Of a stretch of 64,000 nt of DNA, positions 37,932-48,562 are shown piece after piece. Position 1 is the first letter of the stretch, and every line of letters starts with the position of its first letter. Location of the stretch: contig JAMPIV010022915.1 of NCBI GenBank assembly GCA_024509875.1, positions 62,001-126,000 on the forward strand, given 5' to 3'. The position numbers were made by a program, and so were the translations under genes. This stretch comes from Oreohelix idahoensis. Its lineage: Eukaryota; Mollusca; Gastropoda; Stylommatophora; Oreohelicidae. Under the pieces are notes generated by a model that was not told where the DNA came from, did not search any database, and saw only the letters and a program-made list of their open reading frames with translations.

Positions 37932-40202
37932 TGTGACGTACGTCTAGTTTGACAAGTGAATTTTCCCTGATATGATGGATGATTTAAGGGACCCTTAGCT
38001 TTTCATAACATTAGAACCCCTGAACATTTGTTGTAACTTTTCGTTTGCCAGAACGCATTCCACCGGGACTCATGTAGGATACAGCGACGAGATCAAAGAG
38101 ACAGACCGAGGGATCTTAAGGGAGACTATCGGCGCTATCAAAGACAGTAGTTTTCCCTGATACGAGACGCAGTTGCTTGCCGCTATTTCGCGTCTCGGTG
38201 TCAATCGAGGAACCGAGCGAACGGGGGAAAGCGAAACGGGCAGCAGCGAGCGGATACGAAGACCAGGGGGCGGCTTCATCTCTTGATTTGGCGGTCAGAT
38301 CCCCAAAAGTTCGTGAGATCAAATAAGTTGTCAAGTTTATCATGTCCCACTCAACTTACATTCCATTTTAGCTAAATAGACCATGAAGAACTAGACACGT
38401 TATCACTCGCTGGCCAGACCTTTACAGAAGCACTAGCTTTATTGAAATCTTGTTATAGATTTTCCCCTGGATTTTATATATATTTGCAGTGATTTCTATT
38501 TCTGTGCAAAGCGGTAATATATATTGTGTAAAGTGATCAGTGGTCTAGCTCAGTCATTCTATTTAAAGGGATTCTGTGTTAATTTAAATCTATTTAATTA
38601 AACCATCTCAAGAGTTCCAGTTTTAAATATAATGATCTATCTATTATATTATTTCAAAAGATAATAGATGCTTAAATTAACTTTTAAAGTCGCGAAGGAA
38701 TTTATAATTAATAAATTCAGTTAAGTCCTAGTTTTATAGATGTGGGTTTTTAACCACTAGAACTCGAAGCAATAAAGAAATCAATCTAAGCAAAGCAAAG
38801 CATAAACAGTGTGTAGAGTTCCCCTGACGCAGAACTTGTTGAGACTGTGTAAATTTTTAATCTTTGAGGCGATTCTATGTTTGGAATCCCGCTATCTAAC
38901 TTATAGCAAAGAAAGCACACCCAAAGACAAATTTAACGCACCATCAAACAACTTAAGTCGTAACGGAAAGAAGAACACTGGCCCGAGCTTTGTTAGTTTA
39001 CTGACACAGAGAGATAATTCATAATTTCCTGAACAGTGATGTGACTAGTTTTCTCACTGGACTTAAACCATACCTCACGGATAAAGTGTACCAGCACGCG
39101 TAAGAATTTTATTATCCGCGGCATAGTCAAATAGACCACACCATCCTCACCCCGGTATCAGAGACCGTGCCCTCCCATAGAAACTGTTAGTAAGAAAAGA
39201 GACACAACTACAGATTCATTTTCCAGCGATTACGGGACCCTTTTATGTGCTGACCGCCTACCCGATAATCTGGGGCTAGAACTTGAACAAACACTCATAC
39301 ATTTAGTTGAGGTGTAACTGCTGTTGTGTTATTCTATGGAGTGCAAGATTTTTTCACAATCGGTAAGTGAGAGCAAGATGAGTGAAGGCCTTTGCTAGCG
39401 CGTGTATGAATGACAGGAAATTAATTCTTTTGTGTGACCATTTTGTTAACTTGCTTACCTGGTAAGATATATCTTTTCTGTATACCCTACATTGTTCCTT
39501 TTAGTGGGATAGGTGATAATTTGTTAACTCTGTTTAAAACCACCTCCTTTCCATTTGCTTAGTAAAGGGAAGAACAGCTGGGAAGAACAGGTTTTTTTTT
39601 TCTATCACTTATACCTAACTTGGTAACACCTCTTTCAGAGTAATTAACTTTACTGTTATGTTAACGTACCCGTGTTCCTGATATTATCTATCTCTGGACT
39701 GGGTTTGCCTTTGTCTAATGAGCGGGAAGGGCTTAGTCGATACCAATCTTCTTCACCCCCTCCCAAACTTGTTATTTGCATTTGTGCACTTATGATAATT
39801 TATGTAATATCTGATATTTTTAGTGATTGATGTTTAAAGTAAATAAAATCACATAAACTCATTTAGTTCTGTGTGTTGGATATACCCATAGCCCAACTTT
39901 TCCCCCTATTTGTTTAATATAGTTTGTATCAACGTCGTGTGTGTGTTTGAAAACACCGAATCGGTGAGCGCGCAGATGCGAGTCTGGAAAACTGGCAAAT
40001 AATTGTTTGACCAGGAGAGTGAAAGAGAAGATTGAGAGACACGATTTGTCGTAAATAAGTCTGTCTTTACTCCCCTCCAGCACGCTGTGAAGCAACTATT
40101 AAATCTCTACATTTTCTATCACTGAGCTTACCATCATCATTTTCCACTCTAAACCGGACCACTATTTCTACGACTCTTTTCTCTCAAAATAAATTTACGA
40201 CA
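37932..40202 (+). repeat. Element 2, 5' LTR
   Basis: 2271 bp, TGTGACG...ACGACA. Matches 45532-47958 almost perfectly. Short open frames in it occur identically in the other LTR and resemble nothing. An AATAAA lies at 39842-39847. No TATA box was assigned with confidence. Confidence 0.95.
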
Positions 40203-40300
40203 ATATTTGGCTGGCTCGTCTGGGATAATTTTGAGATACATTTGATGCACACATATTTGTGGGCTGGTTCTGGGATCTTGAGCTACATTTGAGGCAATCG
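40203..40300 (+). promoter_or_regulatory. Primer-binding-site region, imperfectly duplicated
   Basis: Starting just after the LTR CA: ATATTTGGCTGGCTCGTCTGGGAT at 40203, and a second version ATATTTGTGGGCTGGTTCTGGGAT at 40253; both continue into (T)TGAG-TACATTTGA-GCA. TGGCTGGCTCGTCTGGGAT resembles the tRNA-Pro-type primer site TGGGGGCTCGTCCGGGAT of some retroviruses, with changes. The unit is about 50 bp. Which copy primes, and the exact tRNA, are open. Confidence 0.55.
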
Positions 40301-41011
40301 CATAGCCGGGTTAAAGATATTTTGAGTCTGATTTAGTTTGGGTCTAACTAGGTAGAGTGTGAATGATTTGTCTTTGTGAATTAGGGAAATAAATAAATAA
40401 TTACACCCTAGACAAACGTTCTTTAAGTATTTGGGTTGTCCACACAGCATATTTACAGGTTGTTTTCTCTCCACAGCAGTAGAAAGTACAGATAAACAAA
40501 TATATTTGCTATTTTATTATCCTCTGGCGGAGATAATTATATTTCTTTCTTTATAAAAGTTGCTGGGATTGCGTGATTGTTTTACAGTCACTAAGGTTTT
40601 TGAAGTCAAAAAGAGTTGAGCTTAGCTAAAGACGGATTGTTCTGATTTTTAAAAATTAAGTTAACAACGTCTCATCTAAATAATTGACTTTAGGGACGGA
40701 GTTTGTTGTCAGAGATTTAAAATTTAGGGGAAATTTTTTTTTCCTTTTAAATTGTTTTAATATAAATTTTTCTCTACTGTTAGTAAAAATAGATTCTTTT
40801 CCAGTGTAACTTACCATTTAGTGGCATAGTCGCTTGCGTTTAGAGCCTTAATTGCCAGATAATAGCAGCGATAAGTTTGCACAGTACAGGTAGGAGGTAA
40901 CACAGGTAAATTTATACTTGTGTTTTTTTTTTCTCGTAGCGGTTCAGAGTTCCTCCCTTTCGCGTTGCTTCTTACTAGTTCTCTAGGCATACTTCATCTT
41001 ATTCTTTAACA
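40301..41011 (+). other. Element 2, 5' leader
   Basis: About 700 bp of noncoding leader after the primer region, with several T runs, ending in TTTAACAATGG at the gag start. Confidence 0.7.
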
Positions 41012-44000
41012 ATGGCAGAGAGGATAAAGATGAGGTCCATCTTGAGGCTGGAAGCGAAAGAGGCAGGATTAGATGCAGAAGCTGCAAACGCGCTTATTAA
41101 CCAGGAATTGGAGATATATGACGCGGAGCAACAGAGAGCCGAAGCAGAGAGGAAGGCGGAGCAACAGAGAGCAGAAGCTGAGAGGAAGGAAGAGAAAGAA
41201 AGAACAGAGAGGAGAGAAGCCCAGGAGAGGGCAGATAAGAAAGAAGCAGAAGAACGTCTTTTGGAACAGAAGAAAATTGAAGCAGAGATGGAAACTCGCA
41301 GAGAGAGAGAGAGAGACAAGGAAAGACAGCATCAACTGGCGCTTAAGGCTCTAGAGAGTCGGGGCGCCTCTACTTCGACTAACGGAGAGCCGTCTTCGCC
41401 CCAGTCTCAATCAATGGACCTCTCCAGTACTCAATCTGCCCAATTAACTGCTATGTCGTTTTCTTTAGAATCTTTTCCTAGCCCTAACGAAAAAATTGAC
41501 AGCTACCTAGAAAAATTCGAGAGACTCGCGAATCTTTATGGGTTAGAGAGTACCCGCTGGGCGCTCAAACTTTCAACGTCACTGAAAGGCAATGCTTATG
41601 ACGTGTACACAAAGCTGGGACCGAATCAACATGATTACGACATGTTGAAAAAGGCCTTACTACAGCAGTTTGAGATGACTGCCCGAAAGTTTCTGCAGTT
41701 GTTCAGAAACAGCCGAAAAGAGAGCACGGAAACATTTCCACAGTTCTCTTCACGTCTCACGGGTTATCTGACAAAGTGCATTGAATTATCTGACCTACCT
41801 CTTTCATATGAGGGACTCCTCGAACTTGTTCTTGTGGAGCAGATAAAATCCACTTTGTCGAATGAAACACGTAGATTTTTGGCTGAACAGGGGGCAGTCA
41901 GGCTTGAAGACATACTCAATAAAGCCGAACGCTATAGCAATGCAATGGCCGAACTTCCCAGCACTAAACGTAAACCCACCGATGAGCCATCTCGAAAACA
42001 GAATCTAGAACAGGCATCCTATTCTTCCACTTCCTCTCAACATTATAACCAACGAGATAACAATACCCAGAAACCTCCCCAGGAAAAATCGAAATTCTAC
42101 AAAACCCGATACCCCCCCAACAACAATTCTGATCAACCCAACAAGCCTACGTGGCAGCGCGGCCACCAAGGTCAAGGAAAAGGGAAGACCCCTATACCAG
42201 GAACGTCTGATCAGGGCAAACAAACCGGTGCAAACCGCATTGGATGTTTGCATACAGCCTCGAAAGGTAGAGTCAATGTCAGTGATTCTCAACCTGAGGG
42301 GGACCGACCCTCAACTCGAGGAACTGTAATTTTGAACGGTACCTCCACTACTTGTCTTTTTGACACTGGATTAAGTTTTGATTGTATTGTCGCTAGGCAC
42401 CTAGTCAAACCCGGTCAGGAGACAGAGGAAACCGTCAAACTTAGTGGAGTTTTCAGGAGTGATGCACCCAGGACGCTTCCTATCGCACTGGTAGAAATAC
42501 ACTCTGACTTTGTCAGAGGAGTTATTAAAGCGGCCATAATGGATGATCCGATCTACCCAGTTATCCTGGGATGTAGATATGTGTTCATTGGGAGACCTAA
42601 GGAGCCGATTGTGGCAGCGGTAACCACAAGAGGGCAAGCCAAGAAGGAGAGGGAGCCTGCGCCAAACTTGTTGCCGAATGAACTGAAGGAGGCGCAACAA
42701 AAGGACCCTACTCTGGCGCCCTGCTTTAAAAAACTGCCCATGGCTAAGGACCCCAGACACAACGGAGACATCTTTTCTAAGGATGGTGTATTGTATCGTA
42801 GAACGGGCAACCCGGACACGGGGAATAACCAGCTCCTAGTACCGACGCAGTACAGAAACCAGATCTTAGAAATGGGGCACTCTCTTCCCTTTAGCGGACA
42901 CATGGGACAAAACGCCACTATTCAGCGAATAAAAAACCACTATTGGTGGCCAGGAATGAACTCTGACATTTTCAGGTACGTGAAATCCTGCGCCCAGTGC
43001 CAACGGGTAGCACCCAAGCACTTGACACCCCCAGTACCTATGGGGCAAATGCCAATAGTAGGGACTCCATTTGAACGGGTTGCTGTCGACATTATTGGTC
43101 CTCTGGAAAAGACCAAAAGAAGGAACAGGTTCATCCTGAACTTAGTTGACACTTGCACTATGTGGGCCGAAGCCGTACCGCTACCATGCACTAATTCCAA
43201 GCATGTCGCAGAAGCCCTTGTGCAAATTTTTACACGGTTGGGATTCCCTCAACAAGTTTTGACGGACAATGGATCCCAATTCCGTAGCCTGTTAATGGAG
43301 GAGATCTTTAAGATCTTGAGGGCCAAACATATCCACACAAGTCCCTACCATCCGGCCGGAAATGGGCTCGTGGAACGTTTTAACGGTACCCTCACCATGA
43401 TGTTACGTAAGCTGGGTCAGGAGAAACCGGAAAACTGGGACCAATATATATCGGCTGCCTTATTCGCCTACCGAGAGGTACCCCAAGCGTCTACGGGTTT
43501 TGCGCCAGCTACACTTTTATTTGGCAGACCTATTAAGGGGCCACTAGAAGCCTTACTTCGGTCCCTGACAGACCAGAAGGCTGACGAGACAGTCGTCTCT
43601 GCAAGCAAGTATGTATCTGAGCTTAAGGAAAGGCTAAAGCTAGGATGGGATCTAGCTACTACCAACCTTAAGAAAGCCCGCGCTAAAATTACTAAAAGAT
43701 ACAACAAAGCTGCAAAAGAGAGAGAACTACAACCAGGGGAGAAAGTCCTATTGCTACTTCCAACCGGAAGCAATAAACTTCGCATCGGATGGCAAGGACC
43801 GTTTACCGTCCTTAAAAAGATCTCACGTACCAACTACAAGATCTCCATCAAAGGAAAGGAGAAGGTCTTCCACATAAATCTGCTAAAGAAATATTTGGAA
43901 AGACCGGTGCCATCCTCCGAGCATCTCCTGGCTGTCGCCATAGCAACGGAAGACGAGGAAGATGATGATGGTTGCATGGAGTATCCACTGCAACCCCAGA

Positions 44001-44071
44001 ATCCTTTAAAGATGTCAAGTTCGGCGACAATCTCTCACCAGAACAACAAACAGAAACTAGGGCTCTACTAA
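41012..44071 (+). CDS. Element 2 ORF1: gag-protease-integrase polyprotein
   Basis: 1019 residues. Gag: charged coiled-coil (about 30-120), capsid-like core (about 150-330, DSYLEKFERLANLYG, WALKLSTSLKG), then a Gln/Asn/Lys-rich stretch (about 330-430) with no CCHC knuckle. Protease: LFDTG with Asp at 451. Integrase: zinc finger H623, H630, C660, C663 (H-x6-H-x29-C-x2-C), catalytic D693, D752 and E788 (35 residues between the last two), and a WQGPF GPY/F module near residue 930. Start is the first ATG after the leader. No stop or frameshift interrupts it. RT follows in the -1 frame. Gag packages the RNA, protease matures the polyprotein, integrase inserts the cDNA. Confidence 0.95.
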   Translation: MAERIKMRSILRLEAKEAGLDAEAANALINQELEIYDAEQQRAEAERKAEQQRAEAERKEEKERTERREAQERADKKEAEERLLEQKKIEAEMETRRERERDKERQHQLALKALESRGASTSTNGEPSSPQSQSMDLSSTQSAQLTAMSFSLESFPSPNEKIDSYLEKFERLANLYGLESTRWALKLSTSLKGNAYDVYTKLGPNQHDYDMLKKALLQQFEMTARKFLQLFRNSRKESTETFPQFSSRLTGYLTKCIELSDLPLSYEGLLELVLVEQIKSTLSNETRRFLAEQGAVRLEDILNKAERYSNAMAELPSTKRKPTDEPSRKQNLEQASYSSTSSQHYNQRDNNTQKPPQEKSKFYKTRYPPNNNSDQPNKPTWQRGHQGQGKGKTPIPGTSDQGKQTGANRIGCLHTASKGRVNVSDSQPEGDRPSTRGTVILNGTSTTCLFDTGLSFDCIVARHLVKPGQETEETVKLSGVFRSDAPRTLPIALVEIHSDFVRGVIKAAIMDDPIYPVILGCRYVFIGRPKEPIVAAVTTRGQAKKEREPAPNLLPNELKEAQQKDPTLAPCFKKLPMAKDPRHNGDIFSKDGVLYRRTGNPDTGNNQLLVPTQYRNQILEMGHSLPFSGHMGQNATIQRIKNHYWWPGMNSDIFRYVKSCAQCQRVAPKHLTPPVPMGQMPIVGTPFERVAVDIIGPLEKTKRRNRFILNLVDTCTMWAEAVPLPCTNSKHVAEALVQIFTRLGFPQQVLTDNGSQFRSLLMEEIFKILRAKHIHTSPYHPAGNGLVERFNGTLTMMLRKLGQEKPENWDQYISAALFAYREVPQASTGFAPATLLFGRPIKGPLEALLRSLTDQKADETVVSASKYVSELKERLKLGWDLATTNLKKARAKITKRYNKAAKERELQPGEKVLLLLPTGSNKLRIGWQGPFTVLKKISRTNYKISIKGKEKVFHINLLKKYLERPVPSSEHLLAVAIATEDEEDDDGCMEYPLQPQNPLKMSSSATISHQNNKQKLGLY

Positions 44072-45552
44072 AACAGTACAGTGCAGTTTTAACGGATGTA
44101 CCTGGTCGAACAAATCTCATTGAATTTGATATGAAATTAACAAACGAGACCCCTGTTCAAACCAGAGTTTACCCCATCCCGTACGCTAAAGCTGATGCAC
44201 TTCGCGGAGAAATAGACAAGCTGCGTCAGGCAGGAATTATCAGTGAGTCTACGTCTCCTTACAGCTCGAGCGTAGTGCTGTTGCAGAAGCCCAATAAGGA
44301 AGTTCGGCTGTGCATTGATTACAGGTTGCTAAACGCTGTAACGGAATTCCAGCCCGAACCTCTCCAAACTGTTTCTGAGTTGTTCACCAAGCTCAGCAAA
44401 GCTAAGATCTTCTCCAAGATTGACCTCAGTAAAGGTTATTATCAAATACCAGTCAAGGAGGAAATTAAACCTTTGTTAGCTTTCAGCACTAGTGAAGGAC
44501 ATTACACATTTAACGTGATGCCGTTCGGTTTGCATAACGCACCAGGAGTGTTCACCAGGATGATGAGGAAGCTTCTACAACCTTTGCAAAGTCCCCATAT
44601 CCATAATTTCATGGATGACATCTTAATTGCATCGGAAACCTATGAAGAACATATTGCTACGGTTGCTATGCTCCTCAGGAGACTACAGGAAACGGGTCTC
44701 ACAGCCAGACCTAGCAAATGTCTCATCGGGTTTGAACAGTTAGACTTCCTGGGGCACACTATTTCTCACGGATGCAGTTGGCCTATTAAGAAGAACGTGG
44801 AGAAAATAGCTGCAGCAAAAAGACCCCGAACGAAGAAAGACGTACGTTCCTTCATATCGCTATGTGCATACTATCAGAAGTACATCCAGAACTTCAACGG
44901 ACTGACGGCACCGCTGACTGACCTCACAAAGAAAGGTTGTCCTGATAAGGTCATATGGGATCAAAAGTGCGAACACGCGTATAGCACTTTGAAAGGACAG
45001 TTGTCTTCATACCCCATCTTGAGGTTGCCTGACCTCAAGAAACCTTTTGTACTGAGAGTCGACGCGTCAGGTCAGGGCATCGGGTCAACACTGCTTCAAG
45101 CCGATGACAGTGACCTGAACATGCTATTTCCAGTTGCCTATGGCAGTCGGAAATTAAATAAAGCGGAACGGAACTACAGCGTAGTTGAAAGGGAATGTCT
45201 TGCTCTGATTGACGGTATCAGACGCCATCATGAGTTTCTTTATGGTACATCTTTCACGGTGCAAACAGACCACGCTCCGTTAGCATTTCTTGGTGCCAAT
45301 AAAGAATTTAACGCTAGGATCATGCGTTGGGCCCTCCTTCTCTATTCTTTCAAAGTGGAATATATTCCGGGAAGACAGAATGTCGGGGCTGATTTTCTGA
45401 GTAGAAACTGGTCTACAGAGGAAGAAGAGCAAACTGAATATACCACTCATCCTAAAATCACCAATCAGGTCACCTCCATTGTCAAAAATGAAAACATGAA
45501 AAATGGTTTCATGTCTAAAAGTGGGGACGATTGTGACGTACGTCTAGTTTGA
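43969..45552 (+). CDS. Element 2 ORF2: reverse transcriptase-RNase H
   Basis: Open from 43969 (after a TGA at 43966-43968) to the TGA at 45550-45552; overlaps ORF1 by 103 nt in the -1 frame. There is no ATG near the start that would include the full domain, so expression by -1 frameshifting is likely. RT: LTDVPGRTNLIEFD, VRLCIDYRLLNAV, FSKIDLSKGYYQIP, FNVMPFGLHNAPG, catalytic FMDD (44608-44619), LDFLGHTIS. RNase H: VDASG (Asp at 45061), VVERE (Glu at 45187), QTDHAP (Asp at 45268). All catalytic residues are present. The last six codons and stop lie within the 3' LTR. Confidence 0.95.
   Translation, partial: WLHGVSTATPESFKDVKFGDNLSPEQQTETRALLKQYSAVLTDVPGRTNLIEFDMKLTNETPVQTRVYPIPYAKADALRGEIDKLRQAGIISESTSPYSSSVVLLQKPNKEVRLCIDYRLLNAVTEFQPEPLQTVSELFTKLSKAKIFSKIDLSKGYYQIPVKEEIKPLLAFSTSEGHYTFNVMPFGLHNAPGVFTRMMRKLLQPLQSPHIHNFMDDILIASETYEEHIATVAMLLRRLQETGLTARPSKCLIGFEQLDFLGHTISHGCSWPIKKNVEKIAAAKRPRTKKDVRSFISLCAYYQKYIQNFNGLTAPLTDLTKKGCPDKVIWDQKCEHAYSTLKGQLSSYPILRLPDLKKPFVLRVDASGQGIGSTLLQADDSDLNMLFPVAYGSRKLNKAERNYSVVERECLALIDGIRRHHEFLYGTSFTVQTDHAPLAFLGANKEFNARIMRWALLLYSFKVEYIPGRQNVGADFLSRNWSTEEEEQTEYTTHPKITNQVTSIVKNENMKNGFMSKSGDDCDVRLV
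45514..45531 (+). promoter_or_regulatory. Candidate polypurine tract
   Basis: TCTAAAAGTGGGGACGAT directly precedes the 3' LTR. The AAAAGTGGGGA run is purine-rich apart from one T and is in the expected place to prime plus-strand synthesis. Confidence 0.5.
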
Positions 45553-47958
45553 CAAGTGAATTTTCCCTGATATGATGGATGATTTAAGGGACCCTTAGCT
45601 TTTCATAACATTAGAACCCCTGAACATTTGTTGTAACTTTTCGTTTGCCAGAACGCATTCCACCGGGACTCATGTAGGATACAGCGACGAGATCAAAGAG
45701 ACAGACCGAGGGATCTTAAGGGAGACTATCGGCGCTATCAAAGACAGTAGTTTTCCCTGATACGAGACGCAGTTGCTTGCCGCTATTTCGCGTCTCGGTG
45801 TCAATCGAGGAACCGAGCGAACGGGGGAAAGCGAAACGGGCAGCAGCGAGCGGATACGAAGACCAGGGGGCGGCTTCATCTCTTGATTTGGCGGTCAGAT
45901 CCCCAAAAGTTCGTGAGATCAAATAAGTTGTCAAGTTTATCATGTCCCACTCAACTTACATTCCATTTTAGCTAAATAGACCATGAAGAACTAGACACGT
46001 TATCACTCGCTGGCCAGACCTTTACAGAAGCACTAGCTTTATTGAAATCTTGTTATAGATTTTCCCCTGGATTTTATATATATTTGCAGTGATTTCTATT
46101 TCTGTGCAAAGCGGTAATATATATTGTGTAAAGTGATCAGTGGTCTAGCTCAGTCATTCTATTTAAAGGGATTCTGTGTTAATTTAAATCTATTTAATTA
46201 AACCATCTCAAGAGTTCCAGTTTTAAATATAATGATCTATCTATTATATTATTTCAAAAGATAATAGATGCTTAAATTAACTTTTAAAGTCGCGAAGGAA
46301 TTTATAATTAATAAATTCAGTTAAGTCCTAGTTTTATAGATGTGGGTTTTTAACCACTAGAATTCGCGCAGTGTTTATTAAATACATAATTAAATACTCG
46401 AGTGTATTATAGGCTTAACGGGAAATTCATCGCGCTTTAGAAGGTTATTTGTTTTCGGTATATTACATGTCTTTTTTTCTTTCATACAGAGTGATCGTAA
46501 CCTGTGCGATCCCAGCATTAAGAAAGCAATAAAGAAATCAATCTAAGCAAAGCAAAGCATAAACAGTGTGTAGAGTTCCCCTGACGCAGAACTTGTTGAG
46601 ACTGTGTACATTTTTAATCTTTGAGGCGATTCTATGTTTGGAATCCCGCTATCTAACTTATAGCAAAGAAAGCACACCCAAAGACAAATTTAACGCACCA
46701 TCAAACAACTTAAGTCGTAACGGGAAGAAGAACACTGGCCCGAGCTTTGTTAGTTTACTGACACAGAGAGATAATTCATAATTTCCTGAACAGTGATGTG
46801 ACTAGTTTTCTCACTGGACTTAAACCATACCTCACGGATAAAGTGTACCAGCACGCGTAAGAATTTTATTATCCGCGGCATAGTCAAATAGACCACACCA
46901 TCCTCACCCCGGTATCAGAGACCGTGCCCTCCCATAGAAACTGTTGGTAAGAAAAGAGACACCACTACAGATTCATTTTCCAGCGATTACGGGACCCTTT
47001 TATGTGCTGACCGCCTACCCGATAATCTGGGGCTAGAACTTGAACAAACACTCATATATTTAGTTGAGGTGTAACTGCTGTTGTGTTATTCTATGGAGTG
47101 CAAGATTTTTTCACAATCGGTAAGTGAGAGCAAGATGAGTGAAGGCCTTTGCTAGCGCGTGTATGAATGACAGGAAATTAATTCTTTTGTGTGACCATTT
47201 TGTTAACTTGCTTACCTGGTAACATATATCTTTTCTGTATACCCTACATTGTTCCTTTTAGTGGGATAGTTGATAATTTGTTAACTCTGTTTAAAACCAC
47301 CTCCTTTCCATTTGCTTAGTAAAGGGAAGAACAGCTGGGAAGAACAGGTTTTTTTTTCTATCACTTATACCTAACTTGGTAACACCTCTTTCAGAGTAAT
47401 TAACTTTACTGTTAGGTTAACGTACCCGTGTTCCTGATATTATCTATCTCTGGACTGGGTTTGTCTTTGTCTAATGAGCGGGAAGGGCTTAGTCGATACC
47501 AATCTTCTTCACCCCCTCCCAAACTTGTTATTTGCATTTGTGCACTTATGATAATTTATGTAATATCTGATATTTTTAGTGATTGATGTTTAAAGTAAAT
47601 AAAATCACATAAACTCATTTAGTTCTGTGTGTTGGATATACCCATAGCCCAACTTTTCCCCCTATTTGTTTAATATAGTTTGTATCAACGTCGTGTGTGT
47701 GTTTGAAAACACCGAATCGGTGAGCGCGCAGATGCGAGTCTGGAAAACTGGCCAATAATTGTTTGACCAGGAGAGTGAAAGAGAAGATTGAGAGACACGA
47801 TTTGTCGTAAATAAGTCTGTCTTTACTCCCCTCCAGCACGCTGTGAAGCAACTATTAAATCTCTACATTTTCTATCACTGAGCTTACCATCATCATTTTC
47901 CACTCTAAACCGGACCACTATTTCTACGACTCTTTTCTCTCAAAATAAATTTACGACA
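45532..47958 (+). repeat. Element 2, 3' LTR
   Basis: 2427 bp. Carries a 157-bp segment (about 46367-46523) absent from the 5' LTR and one T fewer in the T run near 47349. AATAAA at 47598-47603. All visible substitutions lie from 46363 onward. Confidence 0.95.
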
Positions 47959-48385
47959 TCCACCAAAGTAATGTGGGACAGATTATGTAAACTTAGGAAT
48001 ATCAATGTGATTCCTTCTTAAAAATTGTTACGAATCTTCTCTCATACTTCTGAATTACTTGTAACACATTGTGGCGGCCCTCGAAATACTTTAAGCCACA
48101 TAAAATATATCCTTCCTCCAAAATCACAGGAGCTATGTCAAGTACGTCCTTCTTTGACAACTACAATCGACGAAAGGCCAAGAACCAACCGTTTGCATAT
48201 ATTAGTGCAAAACGGATTACGTCATAAACTCCCGGTGACGTATTAAATATATCGCGTTCAATAACAATTAAAACCCATGCAACATCATGGTTAACCACAG
48301 ACAGACATATTACCGCGTAGATTAACTGCTAATAGACTAAGTGTGGTCAACATGCAAAAGTCCATAAATAATCTTCTTTAACAGA
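47959..48385. other. Flanking sequence after element 2, nothing recognised
   Basis: Begins with the right target duplication TCCAC (47959-47963). Short open frames only. Confidence 0.4.

Positions 48386-48562
<177 letters not shown>

Larger units (their letters stand above)
37932..47958 (+). mobile_element. Young Ty3/gypsy-like LTR retrotransposon, gag-PR-INT-RT-RH order (element 2)
   Basis: 10,027 bp with LTRs of 2271 and 2427 bp, both TG...CA, and 5-bp target duplications TCCAC. Two overlapping ORFs: gag-protease-integrase (41012-44071) and RT-RNase H (43969-45552) in the -1 frame. No env-like ORF. By eye the LTRs differ at 11 single bases, one T-run length and one 157-bp block, so insertion is recent. 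Integrase before RT is the Ty1/copia-like order of the Gmr1 group, but the protein motifs are Ty3/gypsy-like (GPF module, H-H-C-C finger, gypsy RT/RNase H). Confidence 0.95.

Noticed and set aside
38070..38343. Two small open frames repeated identically at 45670-45943
   Set aside because: They are inside the two LTRs of element 2, so their identity reflects LTR identity, not coding constraint.
43468..43833. Open frames on the minus strand within element 2
   Set aside because: Antisense shadows of the gag-protease-integrase ORF.
48026..48284. Possible 259-bp solo LTR (TGTTACG...ATGCAACA), like the ends of element 1
   Set aside because: The flanking five bases do not match (AAAAT and TCATG), and internal resemblance to element 1's LTR is in the opposite sense; probably chance.
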